Source: Balamuthia mandrillaris (lineage: Eukaryota; Discosea; Longamoebia; Balamuthiidae). From it: a stretch of 22,500 nt of DNA. Position numbers and translations under genes: made by a program. Each line of letters begins with the position of its first letter. Within the stretch, counting starts at the first letter, position 1. The stretch covers positions 1-22,500 of the forward strand of contig JAVKOQ010000098.1 in assembly GCA_031835245.1 (NCBI GenBank), given 5' to 3'. This document shows positions 9,484-18,254 of the stretch, piece by piece. The notes under the pieces are model-generated. The model was not told the DNA's origin. It did no database searches and saw only the letters and a program-made list of their open reading frames with translations.

Positions 9484-11283
9484 ATGTGGGATGCATTATT
9501 AAGAGGTTGTCGTTGCGGAGTCTTGAAAAGCTCCTGTCAAGCGGAGGAAAAGAAGCAACATAAGATGACCACCAGAAGCCTGGCACAATATGCAACACTT
9601 TGTTTTTGCATTCTCGGCCTTACCTCTTTGACCCTCCATCTATATCTTTATGTCTCCTCTGCTCATCTTCCTGCCTCAACAGAAACGAAGCTCCTCCACC
9701 CTGCAGCTGGCCTTCCCTCCATGCAAGAGCAGGAGGGATTTCCTTCTTCTTTGTGGACCGGTCCTCTCTTCCACATCCAATGGAATGATGCCCGTCTCTC
9801 CTCAAACGGACTCTTTCGTGTGGTCACTGCTGCAGAAGACCATCGCTCATTCCCTCCGCCTCGACAACTCACCCGCGGAGCCTATCGCCGTATTTTTCCT
9901 CACACCAAAAAACCACACAAACGAATTTTTCAGTTTCATGCGGTTATCCATGGTAACCTCACCTTCACGCCAACTTCTGAAGTCTTTTCAACAGGCGAGC
10001 TTTGGACCTATCACAACGATGCCTTGGCATCCTTTGTGGCACCAGACGCCTTCCTACTGAAAAAGAGGCCAGCCATCAACTGCATCGCCCAACAACCGTT
10101 GGGAAGAGAGTTTCGCCACAAGTATGGGGCAGTGTGGATGGACTTTGTCATCCGCTGCGCCTTTGACATCCCTCCCGAAGCCCTTGAGGATGCCTTCTGT
10201 CACCATCCAGATTCTTCACCCTCTTCACCATCCTCTTCATCGGCATCAACCAGAAGAAACAAGAAGTGCAAAGCAGGACATTTCGTCATTCATGCCACCG
10301 ATGACGTGGTTTTGTTTCCTGTGGATGAAGTTCTGCACTTTCCCACGCTCTGGAACGCTTTACCGCAGGCCCCATCGAGACTTGACCAGGCGCACGCGTT
10401 TGCTGCTGCTCCTTGGCGGGTTCCGCCAACTCACTCTCGTTCCAACGAACCACCGTTCTGGCCAATTGAGAGAGCAGCTGGAGAGGAGGCTAATATCAGT
10501 GTGTGCACGTTTGTGGTGAAGAAATACACCTGGACTGGCGACGACGAGCTGTGGCTGCAATGGATGGTGGATGTGGTGGGAGTGGATCGAGTGTTCATCA
10601 ACCTCTTCGCCCAGCCAAATGAACGGCTGCCCTCAGCTGAGACCCTGCGGGCGAGGTTGGCCACACACCATTCAGCACTGGTGGATCGGGTGGTGTTTGT
10701 GGAGACCCATGTACCAGGCACGCATGAGACACACGAGCATATGCTCCAGGCCATGAACTGGGATGCATTCTTGCGATGGCAAGGCGAATGTCAATACGCT
10801 TTCTCCTTGGACACGGATGAGTTTGTGCAACTCTATTCTTCGAAAGAACTGGAGGAGGGCCAACCTCGCCATCGTGTGGACGTGAAGCAGTTCATTGCTG
10901 AACATCCAGAAAAGCTGGAAGGACCAATGAATGTGGCTCACATGGCCCGTTTGAGATTTTCAAGAGAGAAGCCAGCGTCAGAGGAGGAGCCTTTGCTGGG
11001 TGCTTTCCTTGCAAGGGCTGCAAGGTGGGAAGGCAATCTTCCACAGCTTGGGGACTGGCGTGCACACAAGTTGGGCAAAAGCTTGTTTCGAGTGAGGGGT
11101 TCGCTGGAGCCTCATCTTCACACCAACGAAAATGGCAAGAAGACCAAGTTTCCAAAGAGCTTGCCAAGAGAGGTGGCGCACATACTTCACATCCGTGTGA
11201 AACAGGGTATCTTTGACAACGAGGAGACGCGCACTCCTTCTCTTGCTCGGCTTCTGTCGCTGTTTGAAACAACAAACAAATAA
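9484..11283 (+). CDS. Type II membrane glycosyltransferase, GT92/DUF23 or GT2-like fold, intronless
   Basis: A single uninterrupted frame gives 599 residues from 9484, or 572 from the second ATG at 9565. The second start places the lone transmembrane anchor (about residues 34-57 of the longer form, TLCFCILGLTSLTLHLYLYV) in the normal type II position near the N-terminus, so I lean to 9565. A luminal stem and a variable Ser-rich insert (near residues 240-255) precede a GT-A-like catalytic region from about residue 339: VCTFVVKKYTWTGDDELWLQ opens it, with WMVDVVGVDRVFINLF after. The metal-binding acidic motif FSLDTDEF lies at residues 441-448, and a histidine-containing AHILHIRV near residue 565. 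This order is that of the GT92/DUF23 and related GT2-like families that act in the Golgi; donor and acceptor are unknown. No intron is seen, unlike most neighbours. AATAAA words overlap the stop codon. Confidence 0.85.
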   Translation: MWDALLRGCRCGVLKSSCQAEEKKQHKMTTRSLAQYATLCFCILGLTSLTLHLYLYVSSAHLPASTETKLLHPAAGLPSMQEQEGFPSSLWTGPLFHIQWNDARLSSNGLFRVVTAAEDHRSFPPPRQLTRGAYRRIFPHTKKPHKRIFQFHAVIHGNLTFTPTSEVFSTGELWTYHNDALASFVAPDAFLLKKRPAINCIAQQPLGREFRHKYGAVWMDFVIRCAFDIPPEALEDAFCHHPDSSPSSPSSSSASTRRNKKCKAGHFVIHATDDVVLFPVDEVLHFPTLWNALPQAPSRLDQAHAFAAAPWRVPPTHSRSNEPPFWPIERAAGEEANISVCTFVVKKYTWTGDDELWLQWMVDVVGVDRVFINLFAQPNERLPSAETLRARLATHHSALVDRVVFVETHVPGTHETHEHMLQAMNWDAFLRWQGECQYAFSLDTDEFVQLYSSKELEEGQPRHRVDVKQFIAEHPEKLEGPMNVAHMARLRFSREKPASEEEPLLGAFLARAARWEGNLPQLGDWRAHKLGKSLFRVRGSLEPHLHTNENGKKTKFPKSLPREVAHILHIRVKQGIFDNEETRTPSLARLLSLFETTNK

Positions 11284-11288
11284 ATAAA
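11279..11288 (+). promoter_or_regulatory. Two overlapping AATAAA words spanning the glycosyltransferase stop codon
   Basis: AATAAATAAA at 11279-11288 contains two copies of the polyadenylation hexamer, and the TAA stop at 11281-11283 lies inside it. If used, the 3' untranslated region would be only about 10 to 30 bases. Function is inferred from the word alone. Confidence 0.45.
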
Positions 11289-12678
11289 AATATAGGTCAG
11301 TCCTCAGCACCTGAAAACACAGGCGTGCTTGGATGTCTCATCTTTGAATATTCTGTCAGCATGAGGTGGGCAAATGGGCGTCCCAACTGGTAAGATCTGT
11401 GAAAACATAAACAGAAATAATCTAAATTATTGCTACAGCTTCAACACTCGTTGCCAGTCCTTAATGTAGAACAGTAGGTGTGCGCACAACGAGGAAGTGT
11501 TGCGTGGTAAAGATATTATTGTGCAAAAGAAGAAGAAAATATATTACAAGAGAGAAGAGTATAAATGACAACTTGACCCTGTTTATTCAAGTTATTATCA
11601 TCTCTTTTAACATGTTATTTATTAACTTGATTAGAAAACCTACTTTATTGTACTGTTTTTCTCTTTTTCCTTTTTGCTCCTTGAATAATACTTATGACCA
11701 TCTTTGAAAGGAAATAATAAACTGAATTTTCAGTTGTAAATACTTTTAGAAATGAAGCAAAAATCAGTTTGTTTCCTTATAATACGTTTTGGCACAGTCT
11801 ATTTGGGAGGATATTTACTCCTTTCAACACATTAGTTAGACTGAGATCGTGTTGCATACTAGTGGGACTTCTACAACACTTGAAAACATTCTCTTACTTC
11901 CAGACTTGACTGAATACCAACTCTCTGTGTCAGCTTTCACAGACACTGAACAAGCAGTGCTAATCAAATTTGGCCAAACTAGTTCTTTATCATGCCTGTT
12001 ATGTGAGTTTTCTATTACTTCACTTTCTTCCCACTTTCAATATCCTCTCTTCTATTGTAATAGCCTCTGCAGTTTTATTTAGCCCCTGTTGGTTTGCTAT
12101 TTTTTTCTTGTTTGATTTCCTTACATCTCCTTTCAACAACCACAGACAATTCCCATGAAAATCGTTTTCCTTCCTTTTTAGACATGTCTTCTTTCACCTT
12201 GCACCTGTTTTTTGTAGAGTTAACATCTTTCTCAGAAGTTTCTTTTAACTCTACCTGTTTCTCATTTTCTTATTGATCATGTTTGCTCTATGCATCAACT
12301 GGTGTCTCATTGTTCTCAAACTACAGCTGAACTTGTAGTTTTTGCCCTTGGATCTAGAGTCCATGTCAGGCTTTAAAACTCTTCCCTTTAATGAATGTTT
12401 TAACTGACTTTGGCATACTTTTGCATAGTCCTTTTGCGTTTTCTCCTGACTTGTCCTATTTTATTAACAACAATTACAATTTTGAAATGGTTTTCAATGA
12501 TGACATAGCTACTTTTCCTTGTGGCTTTTAAGGGGGCCTGCTCGGGTTCGTCCCACACTCGAAGGGCTACTGCAGGGCATTTTAGCAAAAATTATGGGAT
12601 TTGATATGTGCTGAGGAAGTGCACCAACTGAGCAATGGATGTTGAGAAGTGTTTTATTGAGCTACAGCTTTTGTGCTC
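11289..12678. other. AT-rich island without a host gene, with a faint copia-like relic
   Basis: About 1.4 kb of clearly AT-richer DNA than the genes on either side, with only short open frames. Around 11850-11990 one plus-strand frame reads LLLPDLTEYQLSVSAFTDTE, which resembles the LYVPxLxxNLLSVSxLTD region downstream of the protease in Ty1/copia elements. If so, it is an old, broken fossil; no LTRs or other domains can be tied to it. The rest is unassigned. The end near 12640-12678 is probably the 3' untranslated region of the leftward gene that follows. Confidence 0.35.
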
Positions 12679-13865
12679 TCACACTGCAGAGGATCGGGAG
12701 CGGGCCACAACAACCGCAGAAAAAGGAGCCGAGGGCAAAGGTGAAGAGCAGTGAGGCGCAGTGGCTCGTGGCTTGTGAGCCCGCAAGTAGTGTTGAAAGG
12801 CGCTTTGATCGGAGACGAACTCGGCCAAACGCTTCTTCTGGCCCTCCGCGGTGGAATCGCCCTTATAGGTCTTGAAGAGGCCGAAGAGAGTGAGTTGTGC
12901 CTCAAGTGCTTTCCCTTTGAGCTTGCTCACCTCTTCAACTGTGGACACTTTAGCAACAGAAAGATCAAGCGCCGTTTTCTGCTTCTTCTGCTTTGTGTGT
13001 GTGTCCTCTTCAAAGACTGGAGCAAGGCTCTTTTGATGCTTGTCCAGGTAAGCGTCCCCCTTTTTTTTTGAGATTTTTTTCTCTTGCTCCGCTCTGGCCT
13101 TTTGTTGTTGACGCAACCCTTGCTCTCTTTTCTTGAAGGCCTTACTTTGCTTCCTTTTTCGATTTCGCTTCTCCTGTTCATCCAAGTTGTCCAAATGTTG
13201 CTGGACGCTGGTCGTTATATCAAGTTGAATGGGAACAGATTAATAGTAGATAAAAAGTGTTGGATAGAGGCGGTTCAATATCTGCTATTAATCTGTTCCC
13301 ATTCAACTTGATTTTTGGTGTAGGCCTTGATGAGGAGCTTGGTGAAGAGGAGGGCGACGAAGAGGAGGTCGGCAAAGAGGAGGTTGGCGAAGAGGAGGTC
13401 GGCGAAGAGGTTGTCAAAGAGGTCAGTGAAGAGGTTGACAAAAAAGTGGTTGGCAAGTGGCTCAAGAAGGAGGGTACCATACATGCTGGGATGCTCAAGG
13501 AGCCTGCTGGTGAGTGACGAAGCAAGGCAGGGAGTGCAAACGAAGGTATGGTTAAAGAAGAGGATGGGGTACGCAAAGAGCTCAGTGACTCAGCAGCTTC
13601 CTTTTGCTGAGCTTTCTTTTCCTCTTCTTCTTTTAGGCACTTGTTTCGGTGGCATTGCTTTCTTTCTTTCTGGAGCTGCCTTTTTCGCCGTGTCTTGGCT
13701 CCTTGTTCCTCCTTTTCTTGTTGTTGCTGCGCTCTATGACGCCTTTGGCTCTTAGCCACCTGCTTCCGTCGTTTTTCTTTCTGGAGCTGGCACTGTTCTT
13801 TTGAGGGCAAGGGCAAGGGCAAGGGCGAGGGCGAGGGCGAGGGCGAGGGCGAGGGCGAGGGCGAG

Positions 13866-13896
<31 letters not shown>

Positions 13897-14095
13897 TAGA
13901 CGGCAAGGACAAGCATAAACTTGCAGAAGAAGCTGCTCGGCGACGCCGTTTTGATGCGGCTTGTTGTGCTCGCCTTCTTTGAAGTTTATCTTGCGCTTCT
14001 TTTTGGCGCTGCTGTTCCTCTTGTTCCTTCTCCTCCCTTTCTCTTTTCTTTTTTGCTCGCCACTCACGTTTATATGCAGCTCGGTCTCGCTTCAT
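12679..14095 (-). CDS. Basic low-complexity protein with C-terminal SAP-like helix pair, unknown function
   Basis: I do not recognise this protein. The best model is two minus-strand exons, 13308-14095 and 12679-13207, joined in phase across a 100-base intron to give 438 residues. It opens MKRDRAAYKREWRAKKKRER. The first exon is Arg/Lys/Gln/Glu-rich, then a Ser-Pro run coded by the hexamer array, another basic Gln-rich block, and a Ser/Thr/Pro-rich stretch coded by an imperfect 15-base repeat. The second exon is Lys/Arg/Gln-rich and ends in the most protein-like part, KVSTVEEVSKLKGKALEAQL then FGLFKTYKGDSTAEGQKKRL, loosely like a SAP helix-turn-helix. The composition suggests a nuclear or nucleolar protein, but that is inference. 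The second exon has no ATG in frame, so it needs splicing from upstream. The exact intron is uncertain. Confidence 0.55.
13219..13312. repeat. Near-perfect 34-base inverted repeat overlapping a predicted intron
   Basis: Arms 13219-13252 and 13279-13312 are reverse complements at 33 of 34 positions, around a 26-base loop. They contain stop codons in the frame of the host gene. The predicted intron 13208-13307 lies almost exactly over the hairpin, so the insertion may be removed by splicing. No clear target-site duplication is visible. Confidence 0.93.
13330..13450. repeat. Imperfect 15-base tandem repeat within coding sequence
   Basis: Units of the form gaggaggtcggcgaa repeat about seven to eight times with substitutions. 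On the minus strand they encode a Ser/Thr/Pro-rich segment of the low-complexity protein. All six frames stay open here, so translation on the plus strand (acidic Glu-rich) is a shadow. Confidence 0.8.
13805..13894. repeat. Hexamer array, 3 GGGCAA plus 12 GGGCGA units
   Basis: Fifteen perfect-length six-base units. On the minus strand the array codes for alternating Ser-Pro in the host gene; in the next frame it would be Arg-Pro. The plus (template) strand carries fifteen G-triplets at constant spacing, a strong G-quadruplex former. Confidence 0.97.
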
Positions 14096-14423
14096 GTTTG
14101 CTTTTTTGTGTTGTTTTCGTCACGAAAAAATGGGGACGTTTGGAGGGTGGGACCATTAGCAGGGAAACCCATACAAAACCATGTTGCCGTCTACACCACC
14201 TTCCCCTCCTGCTCGACAAAAAAAAAATCCCCTTGATCTGTACAATTAGGACAAAAGCAGGAAAACACACGTAGATCAAGCGTTACAGAAACGCTCGACT
14301 TTTTTTCAAGACGACACGACTGATCCTTATGATCCGAGCACGCCCCCTTAAAATGCTTCTTTGGTTAGTCCTTGCATTGGCTTTCTTCAACCACCTTCAT
14401 CTAATCATGTCATTGACTAAGTA
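14096..14423. other. Upstream region of the low-complexity protein gene
   Basis: Presumed leader and promoter for the minus-strand gene. No conserved frame. Ends where AT-rich, retroelement-like DNA begins. Confidence 0.35.
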
Positions 14424-14505
14424 TGTTGGTTGAATTCAACCTTATATATAAAAGAGTTGAAGATAAGATAAGTAGTGTATTTGAGAGAATAAAAGAAGAA
14501 CAACA
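14424..14505 (+). repeat. Short LTR-like sequence (82 bases, TGTTG...CAACA)
   Basis: It starts TGTTGGTTGAATTCAACC, which includes a 14-base palindrome, carries a TATA-like TTATATATAAAAG about 20 bases in, and ends CAACA, so it has the inverted-end layout of a retroelement LTR. The flanks AAGTA and AAAGT are similar but not a clean duplication. No partner copy is in the window. It might be a solo LTR of a very small (TRIM-like) family, or chance. Confidence 0.3.
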
Positions 14506-15149
14506 AAAGTGAATCTCCAGCATTGCTTCAAAGTACATTAATTGAAAGGGAAAAAAGGAAAAAAGGAATACAAAAAAAAGAACAGTTAAGGGTCCAGGAC
14601 AGATGCAACTTAAGGAGTCTGTAAATAAGTATTGTTAGTTCTGTGATAAGGCCAGTAGGGGAACAACCTAACAGACACCAACTTGATGGATGTAGGGAAA
14701 AGACCTTTAATAAAATGATAAGAAGACATATATATACAAGGAGAGATAGGGATAGGTATTATGGGAGAGTGGTATAACAGTTCTACTGACAAGTTGTTCT
14801 TCAACACTCCACTTGTTGTTTCTTCTGGCCCTGGCTCTTTTTATGCTATGGTTAATAATGAGTTTTTTTCCTCTTGGTTTTCTCTTATTGATAACTATTT
14901 TTTGGTAATCATCAACACATCCAACTTTTTCTTTATTTCCTTCTTTATTCATTTCTTTTGTTCTGTTGATAATCTTATATTTGCAATTATTTACCTTTTA
15001 TATCAACATCAAGTTATGATACTCAAGGAAAAATATGCTGAAGAGTTAAGATAAACTCTCTCCTTGTTCTCTACAAAACAGCTTTAAATTATTTGTTGTT
15101 CCATAGTAAATTTTTTCCTGGAACGTTTCACTTGAAATTCTTCTTGGAA
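14506..15149. other. AT-rich stretch of unknown origin
   Basis: No host gene seen. Composition is AT-rich with A and T runs, like the 11.3-12.6 kb island. One plus-strand frame at 14761-15054 is open but hydrophobic and low in complexity, with no motif. Probably old mobile-element or spacer DNA. Confidence 0.35.
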
Positions 15150-17575
15150 AAATTCCACCTCCGCCACACTAGGCAGTTCTTCTATGTACAACACTATTGC
15201 TGCCGCTGTTTCTCCTCCCTCTCCTGTCCCACAGATCTCGCCCATACAGTCACCTTGTCTGAGTTCACCCTCTCCTGTTGACATTTCCGTCAACAACACA
15301 ACTGCTTCCAACAACATGAACATTGCCTCTGTCCCTGAAGAACAGAGCAACACAACTACTTCTTCGCCTCCTACACAGAAGAAAACGCCTCGCCTTCCCC
15401 CAGGACTACCTAAGTTTGATGTCAGCAAGCACTAGGACCCCACTCTTCACACCATGGAACTGGAGTATCACCTTAACACCTACAACTACCCTGAGGATAG
15501 ATGGACGCAAGCCCTCATCACCACCCTTGTTGGAGATGGACGTCTTTGGGCCATTAGCACTCTATGAGATCAACCATGGAACGTTGCCTGAGACCTCTTC
15601 CACCAGCACTACTGCCTTCCAGACATCAAGGCCACAATGATCAAGGCCATCATGTTGTTTCAATAGAAGCCTGGCAAAAGCGTTCATCAGCTCATTGATT
15701 GGTACTCTGTACTCTGTAATTGTCTTCTTGACACCTTCTATGACTACCTCAAAGCTTTCTTCTTTGGATGAGCCCTTCATTCCCACATAAAGTCGAAGTA
15801 CAAGCAACAGACTCTTTGCAACAAGCCACAAGACATCACCACTGCTTTCAAGCTTGCAGTCCTCATTGAGACAGAGTTTCCCCAACCTTCTTCAAAAGAT
15901 AAAGGTCACACCAAGTTATCACAAAGGCAATCATTACCCCACACAATGGGTGCTGTTTGTGTACACTGCAAACTACACAATCACACAGAAGATTGTTAAT
16001 CAGCCCAGAAAAAGGCCCACAGGCTACAATAGCAGGCTTCTCCAGCAATGTCTGCTACACCAGCCTCACCTTCTGCTCCTACAACACGCAACCCCACGTC
16101 AACACTGCTGCAACAAACATGTGTGCAACCACCAGCACGCCAGTCCTCTCCCAGCTCACATTCCTTCAACTCCATGTCTTCTACACAACAACAGAGCAAC
16201 ACACCGACTTCCACTGCTGAGCAGCAAGACTCTGTCAGAGGTGAAGAGGAGTACAACGAGTTCTTTGAGTCACAACAGGCTCTCAACTTGATCACCATCA
16301 GGGATGATCTACCTGGACCTAACGACCCTATCTGTGCTCTGATGACCATTAATGGCCGTCATGTCACTGCTGTGATTGACTCTGGTGCCAGCCACTCCTT
16401 TATGGACCCTTCTATCATTGACTTAGTTTGTGCCAAAACCAAGCAAGCCAACTACACAGTCAAACTCAGACACTGTGAAACCACTGCTACATGTGCCGCC
16501 GAAATGGAGGAATTGTTATTGGTTTTGGTGAATGTTGTTTCTATCACATATTCTCTGTTTTGCCTCAACCAGACGGTCAATCAATCATCCTGGGCTGCAA
16601 CTTCATGTACAAGTCCAGCATGGGCATATCAGACATTCCTATTGACCACCCTGAGGAACCACTACCCTGCTCCAAGGACCACAACATCACCTGACACCAA
16701 CATCAACATTTGGTAAAGGCTGTCAAGGAACACATCTGCAAGTGCATTCTTGAGGCCATTGAGAAATACCTCCAGGAGAATGAGGCTCTACTGACAGGAC
16801 CTTCCTGTACCCTCCTTGAAGCTGTCCTCCACCTAAACACTATGCCATCAGTACCCCATCCCACACCATTTAATGCTCATCATTGATCTGCAAGTGGTGG
16901 AATGGCTGCATACTAGCATCATCATACTCATTCCATCCAACAGTCCCTGGAAATCTCCTCTCACCATCATACCCAAGAAGAATGCTGACAGCAACATCAC
17001 CCAGTGGTGTGTTTGCATTGACCCGTGCAGACACACTTCTGCTCTTACACACAGTGTCCCATTGCTCCTTAAGACTGCATCAAAACTACATTCACATAGA
17101 ATGGTCATCATTACATGTTTGTTGCCGCCATTTTTGGCATCAAGATCATTGCAGTGCATCCTTGACCACAAAGGCCTAGCCAACAAACATGAATACTTTG
17201 TTCACTGGAAAGGCTACCCACATTCAGACAACTAATGGATCCCTGCTAAAGACATTCATGCTCCCAAGCTCATCAAGTATTATTGGGACCTCCTCAAACA
17301 ATCTTCTTCATCTTCCACTTCTTCTTAAGAGGGGGAGTATGTTGGTAAAATCACCAACACTTATCTCAAGACTCCTCATGTTGGATCCGTCCCGAACCCT
17401 CAGCTCTTCTTTCTTTTATATCCCCCCATCCTTCCTTTCTCCTCTTTCTCCTTTCTCTGGGTGTACTTTGAAGCAACATCAGAGATTCACTCTCGTTGTC
17501 CTTCCTCTATTCTCTTGAATACACTTCTTGTCTCATTACCGACTCTTTTATTCCTAAGGTTGGATTCAACCAACA
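15150..17575 (+). mobile_element. Ty3/gypsy chromovirus, incomplete fossil copy with 3' LTR
   Basis: A broken copy of the same family as the element starting at 18019. Homology begins at about 15150, inside the gag region, so no 5' LTR is present. Parts seen in order are gag, protease (VIDSGASHSF region, near 16375), the start of reverse transcriptase, and a C-terminal chromodomain-like segment (YFVHWKGYP, near 17190), then a polypurine tract AAGAGGGGGAG and a 236-base LTR. The chromodomain places it among chromoviruses. It is much shorter than a full element and clearly inactive, with many breaks (on the order of ten or more by eye). Most differences from the neighbouring copy are C-to-T or G-to-A transitions, so it looks the older or more decayed of the two. 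Confidence 0.93.
17340..17575 (+). repeat. 3' LTR of the incomplete chromovirus copy
   Basis: 236 bases, starting TGTTGGTAAAATC and ending ATTCAACCAACA, so with TGTTGG/CCAACA inverted ends. It lies directly after a polypurine tract, which marks it as a 3' LTR. A TATA-like TTTTATATCC is at about 17414. It is the same length as the LTR at 18019 and by my count differs from it at 9 of 236 positions. Confidence 0.95.
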
Positions 17576-18018
17576 AGATCCTTTTCCAAAGAGAAGAACA
17601 AACATCCTGTCCTTTCTATTTTTTGTCCTGCAAAGCAAGAGCAAAGAACAGGCTTTCCAGCATTTCTACTCTCATGTTTTCCCCTCTTTCTTCTTTTTCT
17701 CTGTCAGATGAAGAAGAAACTTCATCACCTCATATCTTATACTTCTTCATCCCACAAAGACCACATAAAGGAATGCCAGCCTATCTGTTTTTTGTGTTTG
17801 GCCTGTTGGTAGTGGCAATGGTGGAGGTTGTAGGTTTGGAATGGGACTAACTGGATAGTTTGGGTGGAAGAAAAGGCAGGAAGGAAGGAGTGCTGAGATC
17901 CCCCTTCTCCTTTTCCTTTTCCTCCTTCTTCTCTTTTTTTATCTTCAACCATTCCTTCATTCTTTGATGATTAAGGAATACATTACCAAACTTGTCATCA
18001 AACAGTCAAAAGTAGCTT
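17576..18018. other. 443-base spacer between the two chromovirus copies
   Basis: Pyrimidine- and purine-rich DNA without a gene, tRNA or repeat that I can name. It lacks chromovirus sequence, so it is probably host DNA into which the copies inserted separately. Confidence 0.5.
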
Positions 18019-18254
18019 TGTTGGTAAAATCACCAACACTTATCTCAAGACTCCTCATGTTGGATCCGCCCTGGACCCTCAGCTCTTCTTTCTTTTATAT
18101 CCCCCCATCCTTCCTTTCTCCTCTTTCCCTTTTCTCTCGGTGTACTTTGAAGCAACGTCAGAGATTCACTCTCGTTGTCCTTCCTCTATTCTCTTGAATA
18201 CACTTCTTGTCTCATCACCGACTCTTTTATTCCAAAGGTTGGATTCAACCAACA
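18019..18254 (+). repeat. 5' LTR of the longer chromovirus copy
   Basis: 236 bases with TGTTGG...CCAACA ends, followed within about 50 bases by the gag region, so it is a 5' LTR. The five bases before it are AGCTT; a matching target duplication could only be checked beyond the right edge. Confidence 0.95.

Noticed and set aside
12536-12585. A B-box-like word (GGGTTCGTCCC) suggesting a tRNA
   Set aside because: No matching A box and no pairing acceptor stem at the right distance.
13257-13755. Acidic and basic plus-strand open frames opposite the low-complexity gene
   Set aside because: They are shadows of the imperfect 15-base repeat, which stays open in every frame; the minus-strand model links two exons in phase and includes a protein-like C-terminus.
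14761-15054. Open frame with hydrophobic segments resembling a membrane protein
   Set aside because: It consists of Phe/Ile/Leu from AT-rich DNA without any conserved motif; such frames are expected by chance here.
17340-18254. A small non-autonomous element made of two LTRs around 443 bases
   Set aside because: The left LTR follows a polypurine tract and the right LTR precedes gag, so each belongs to a different, larger copy; the spacer has no primer site or family sequence.
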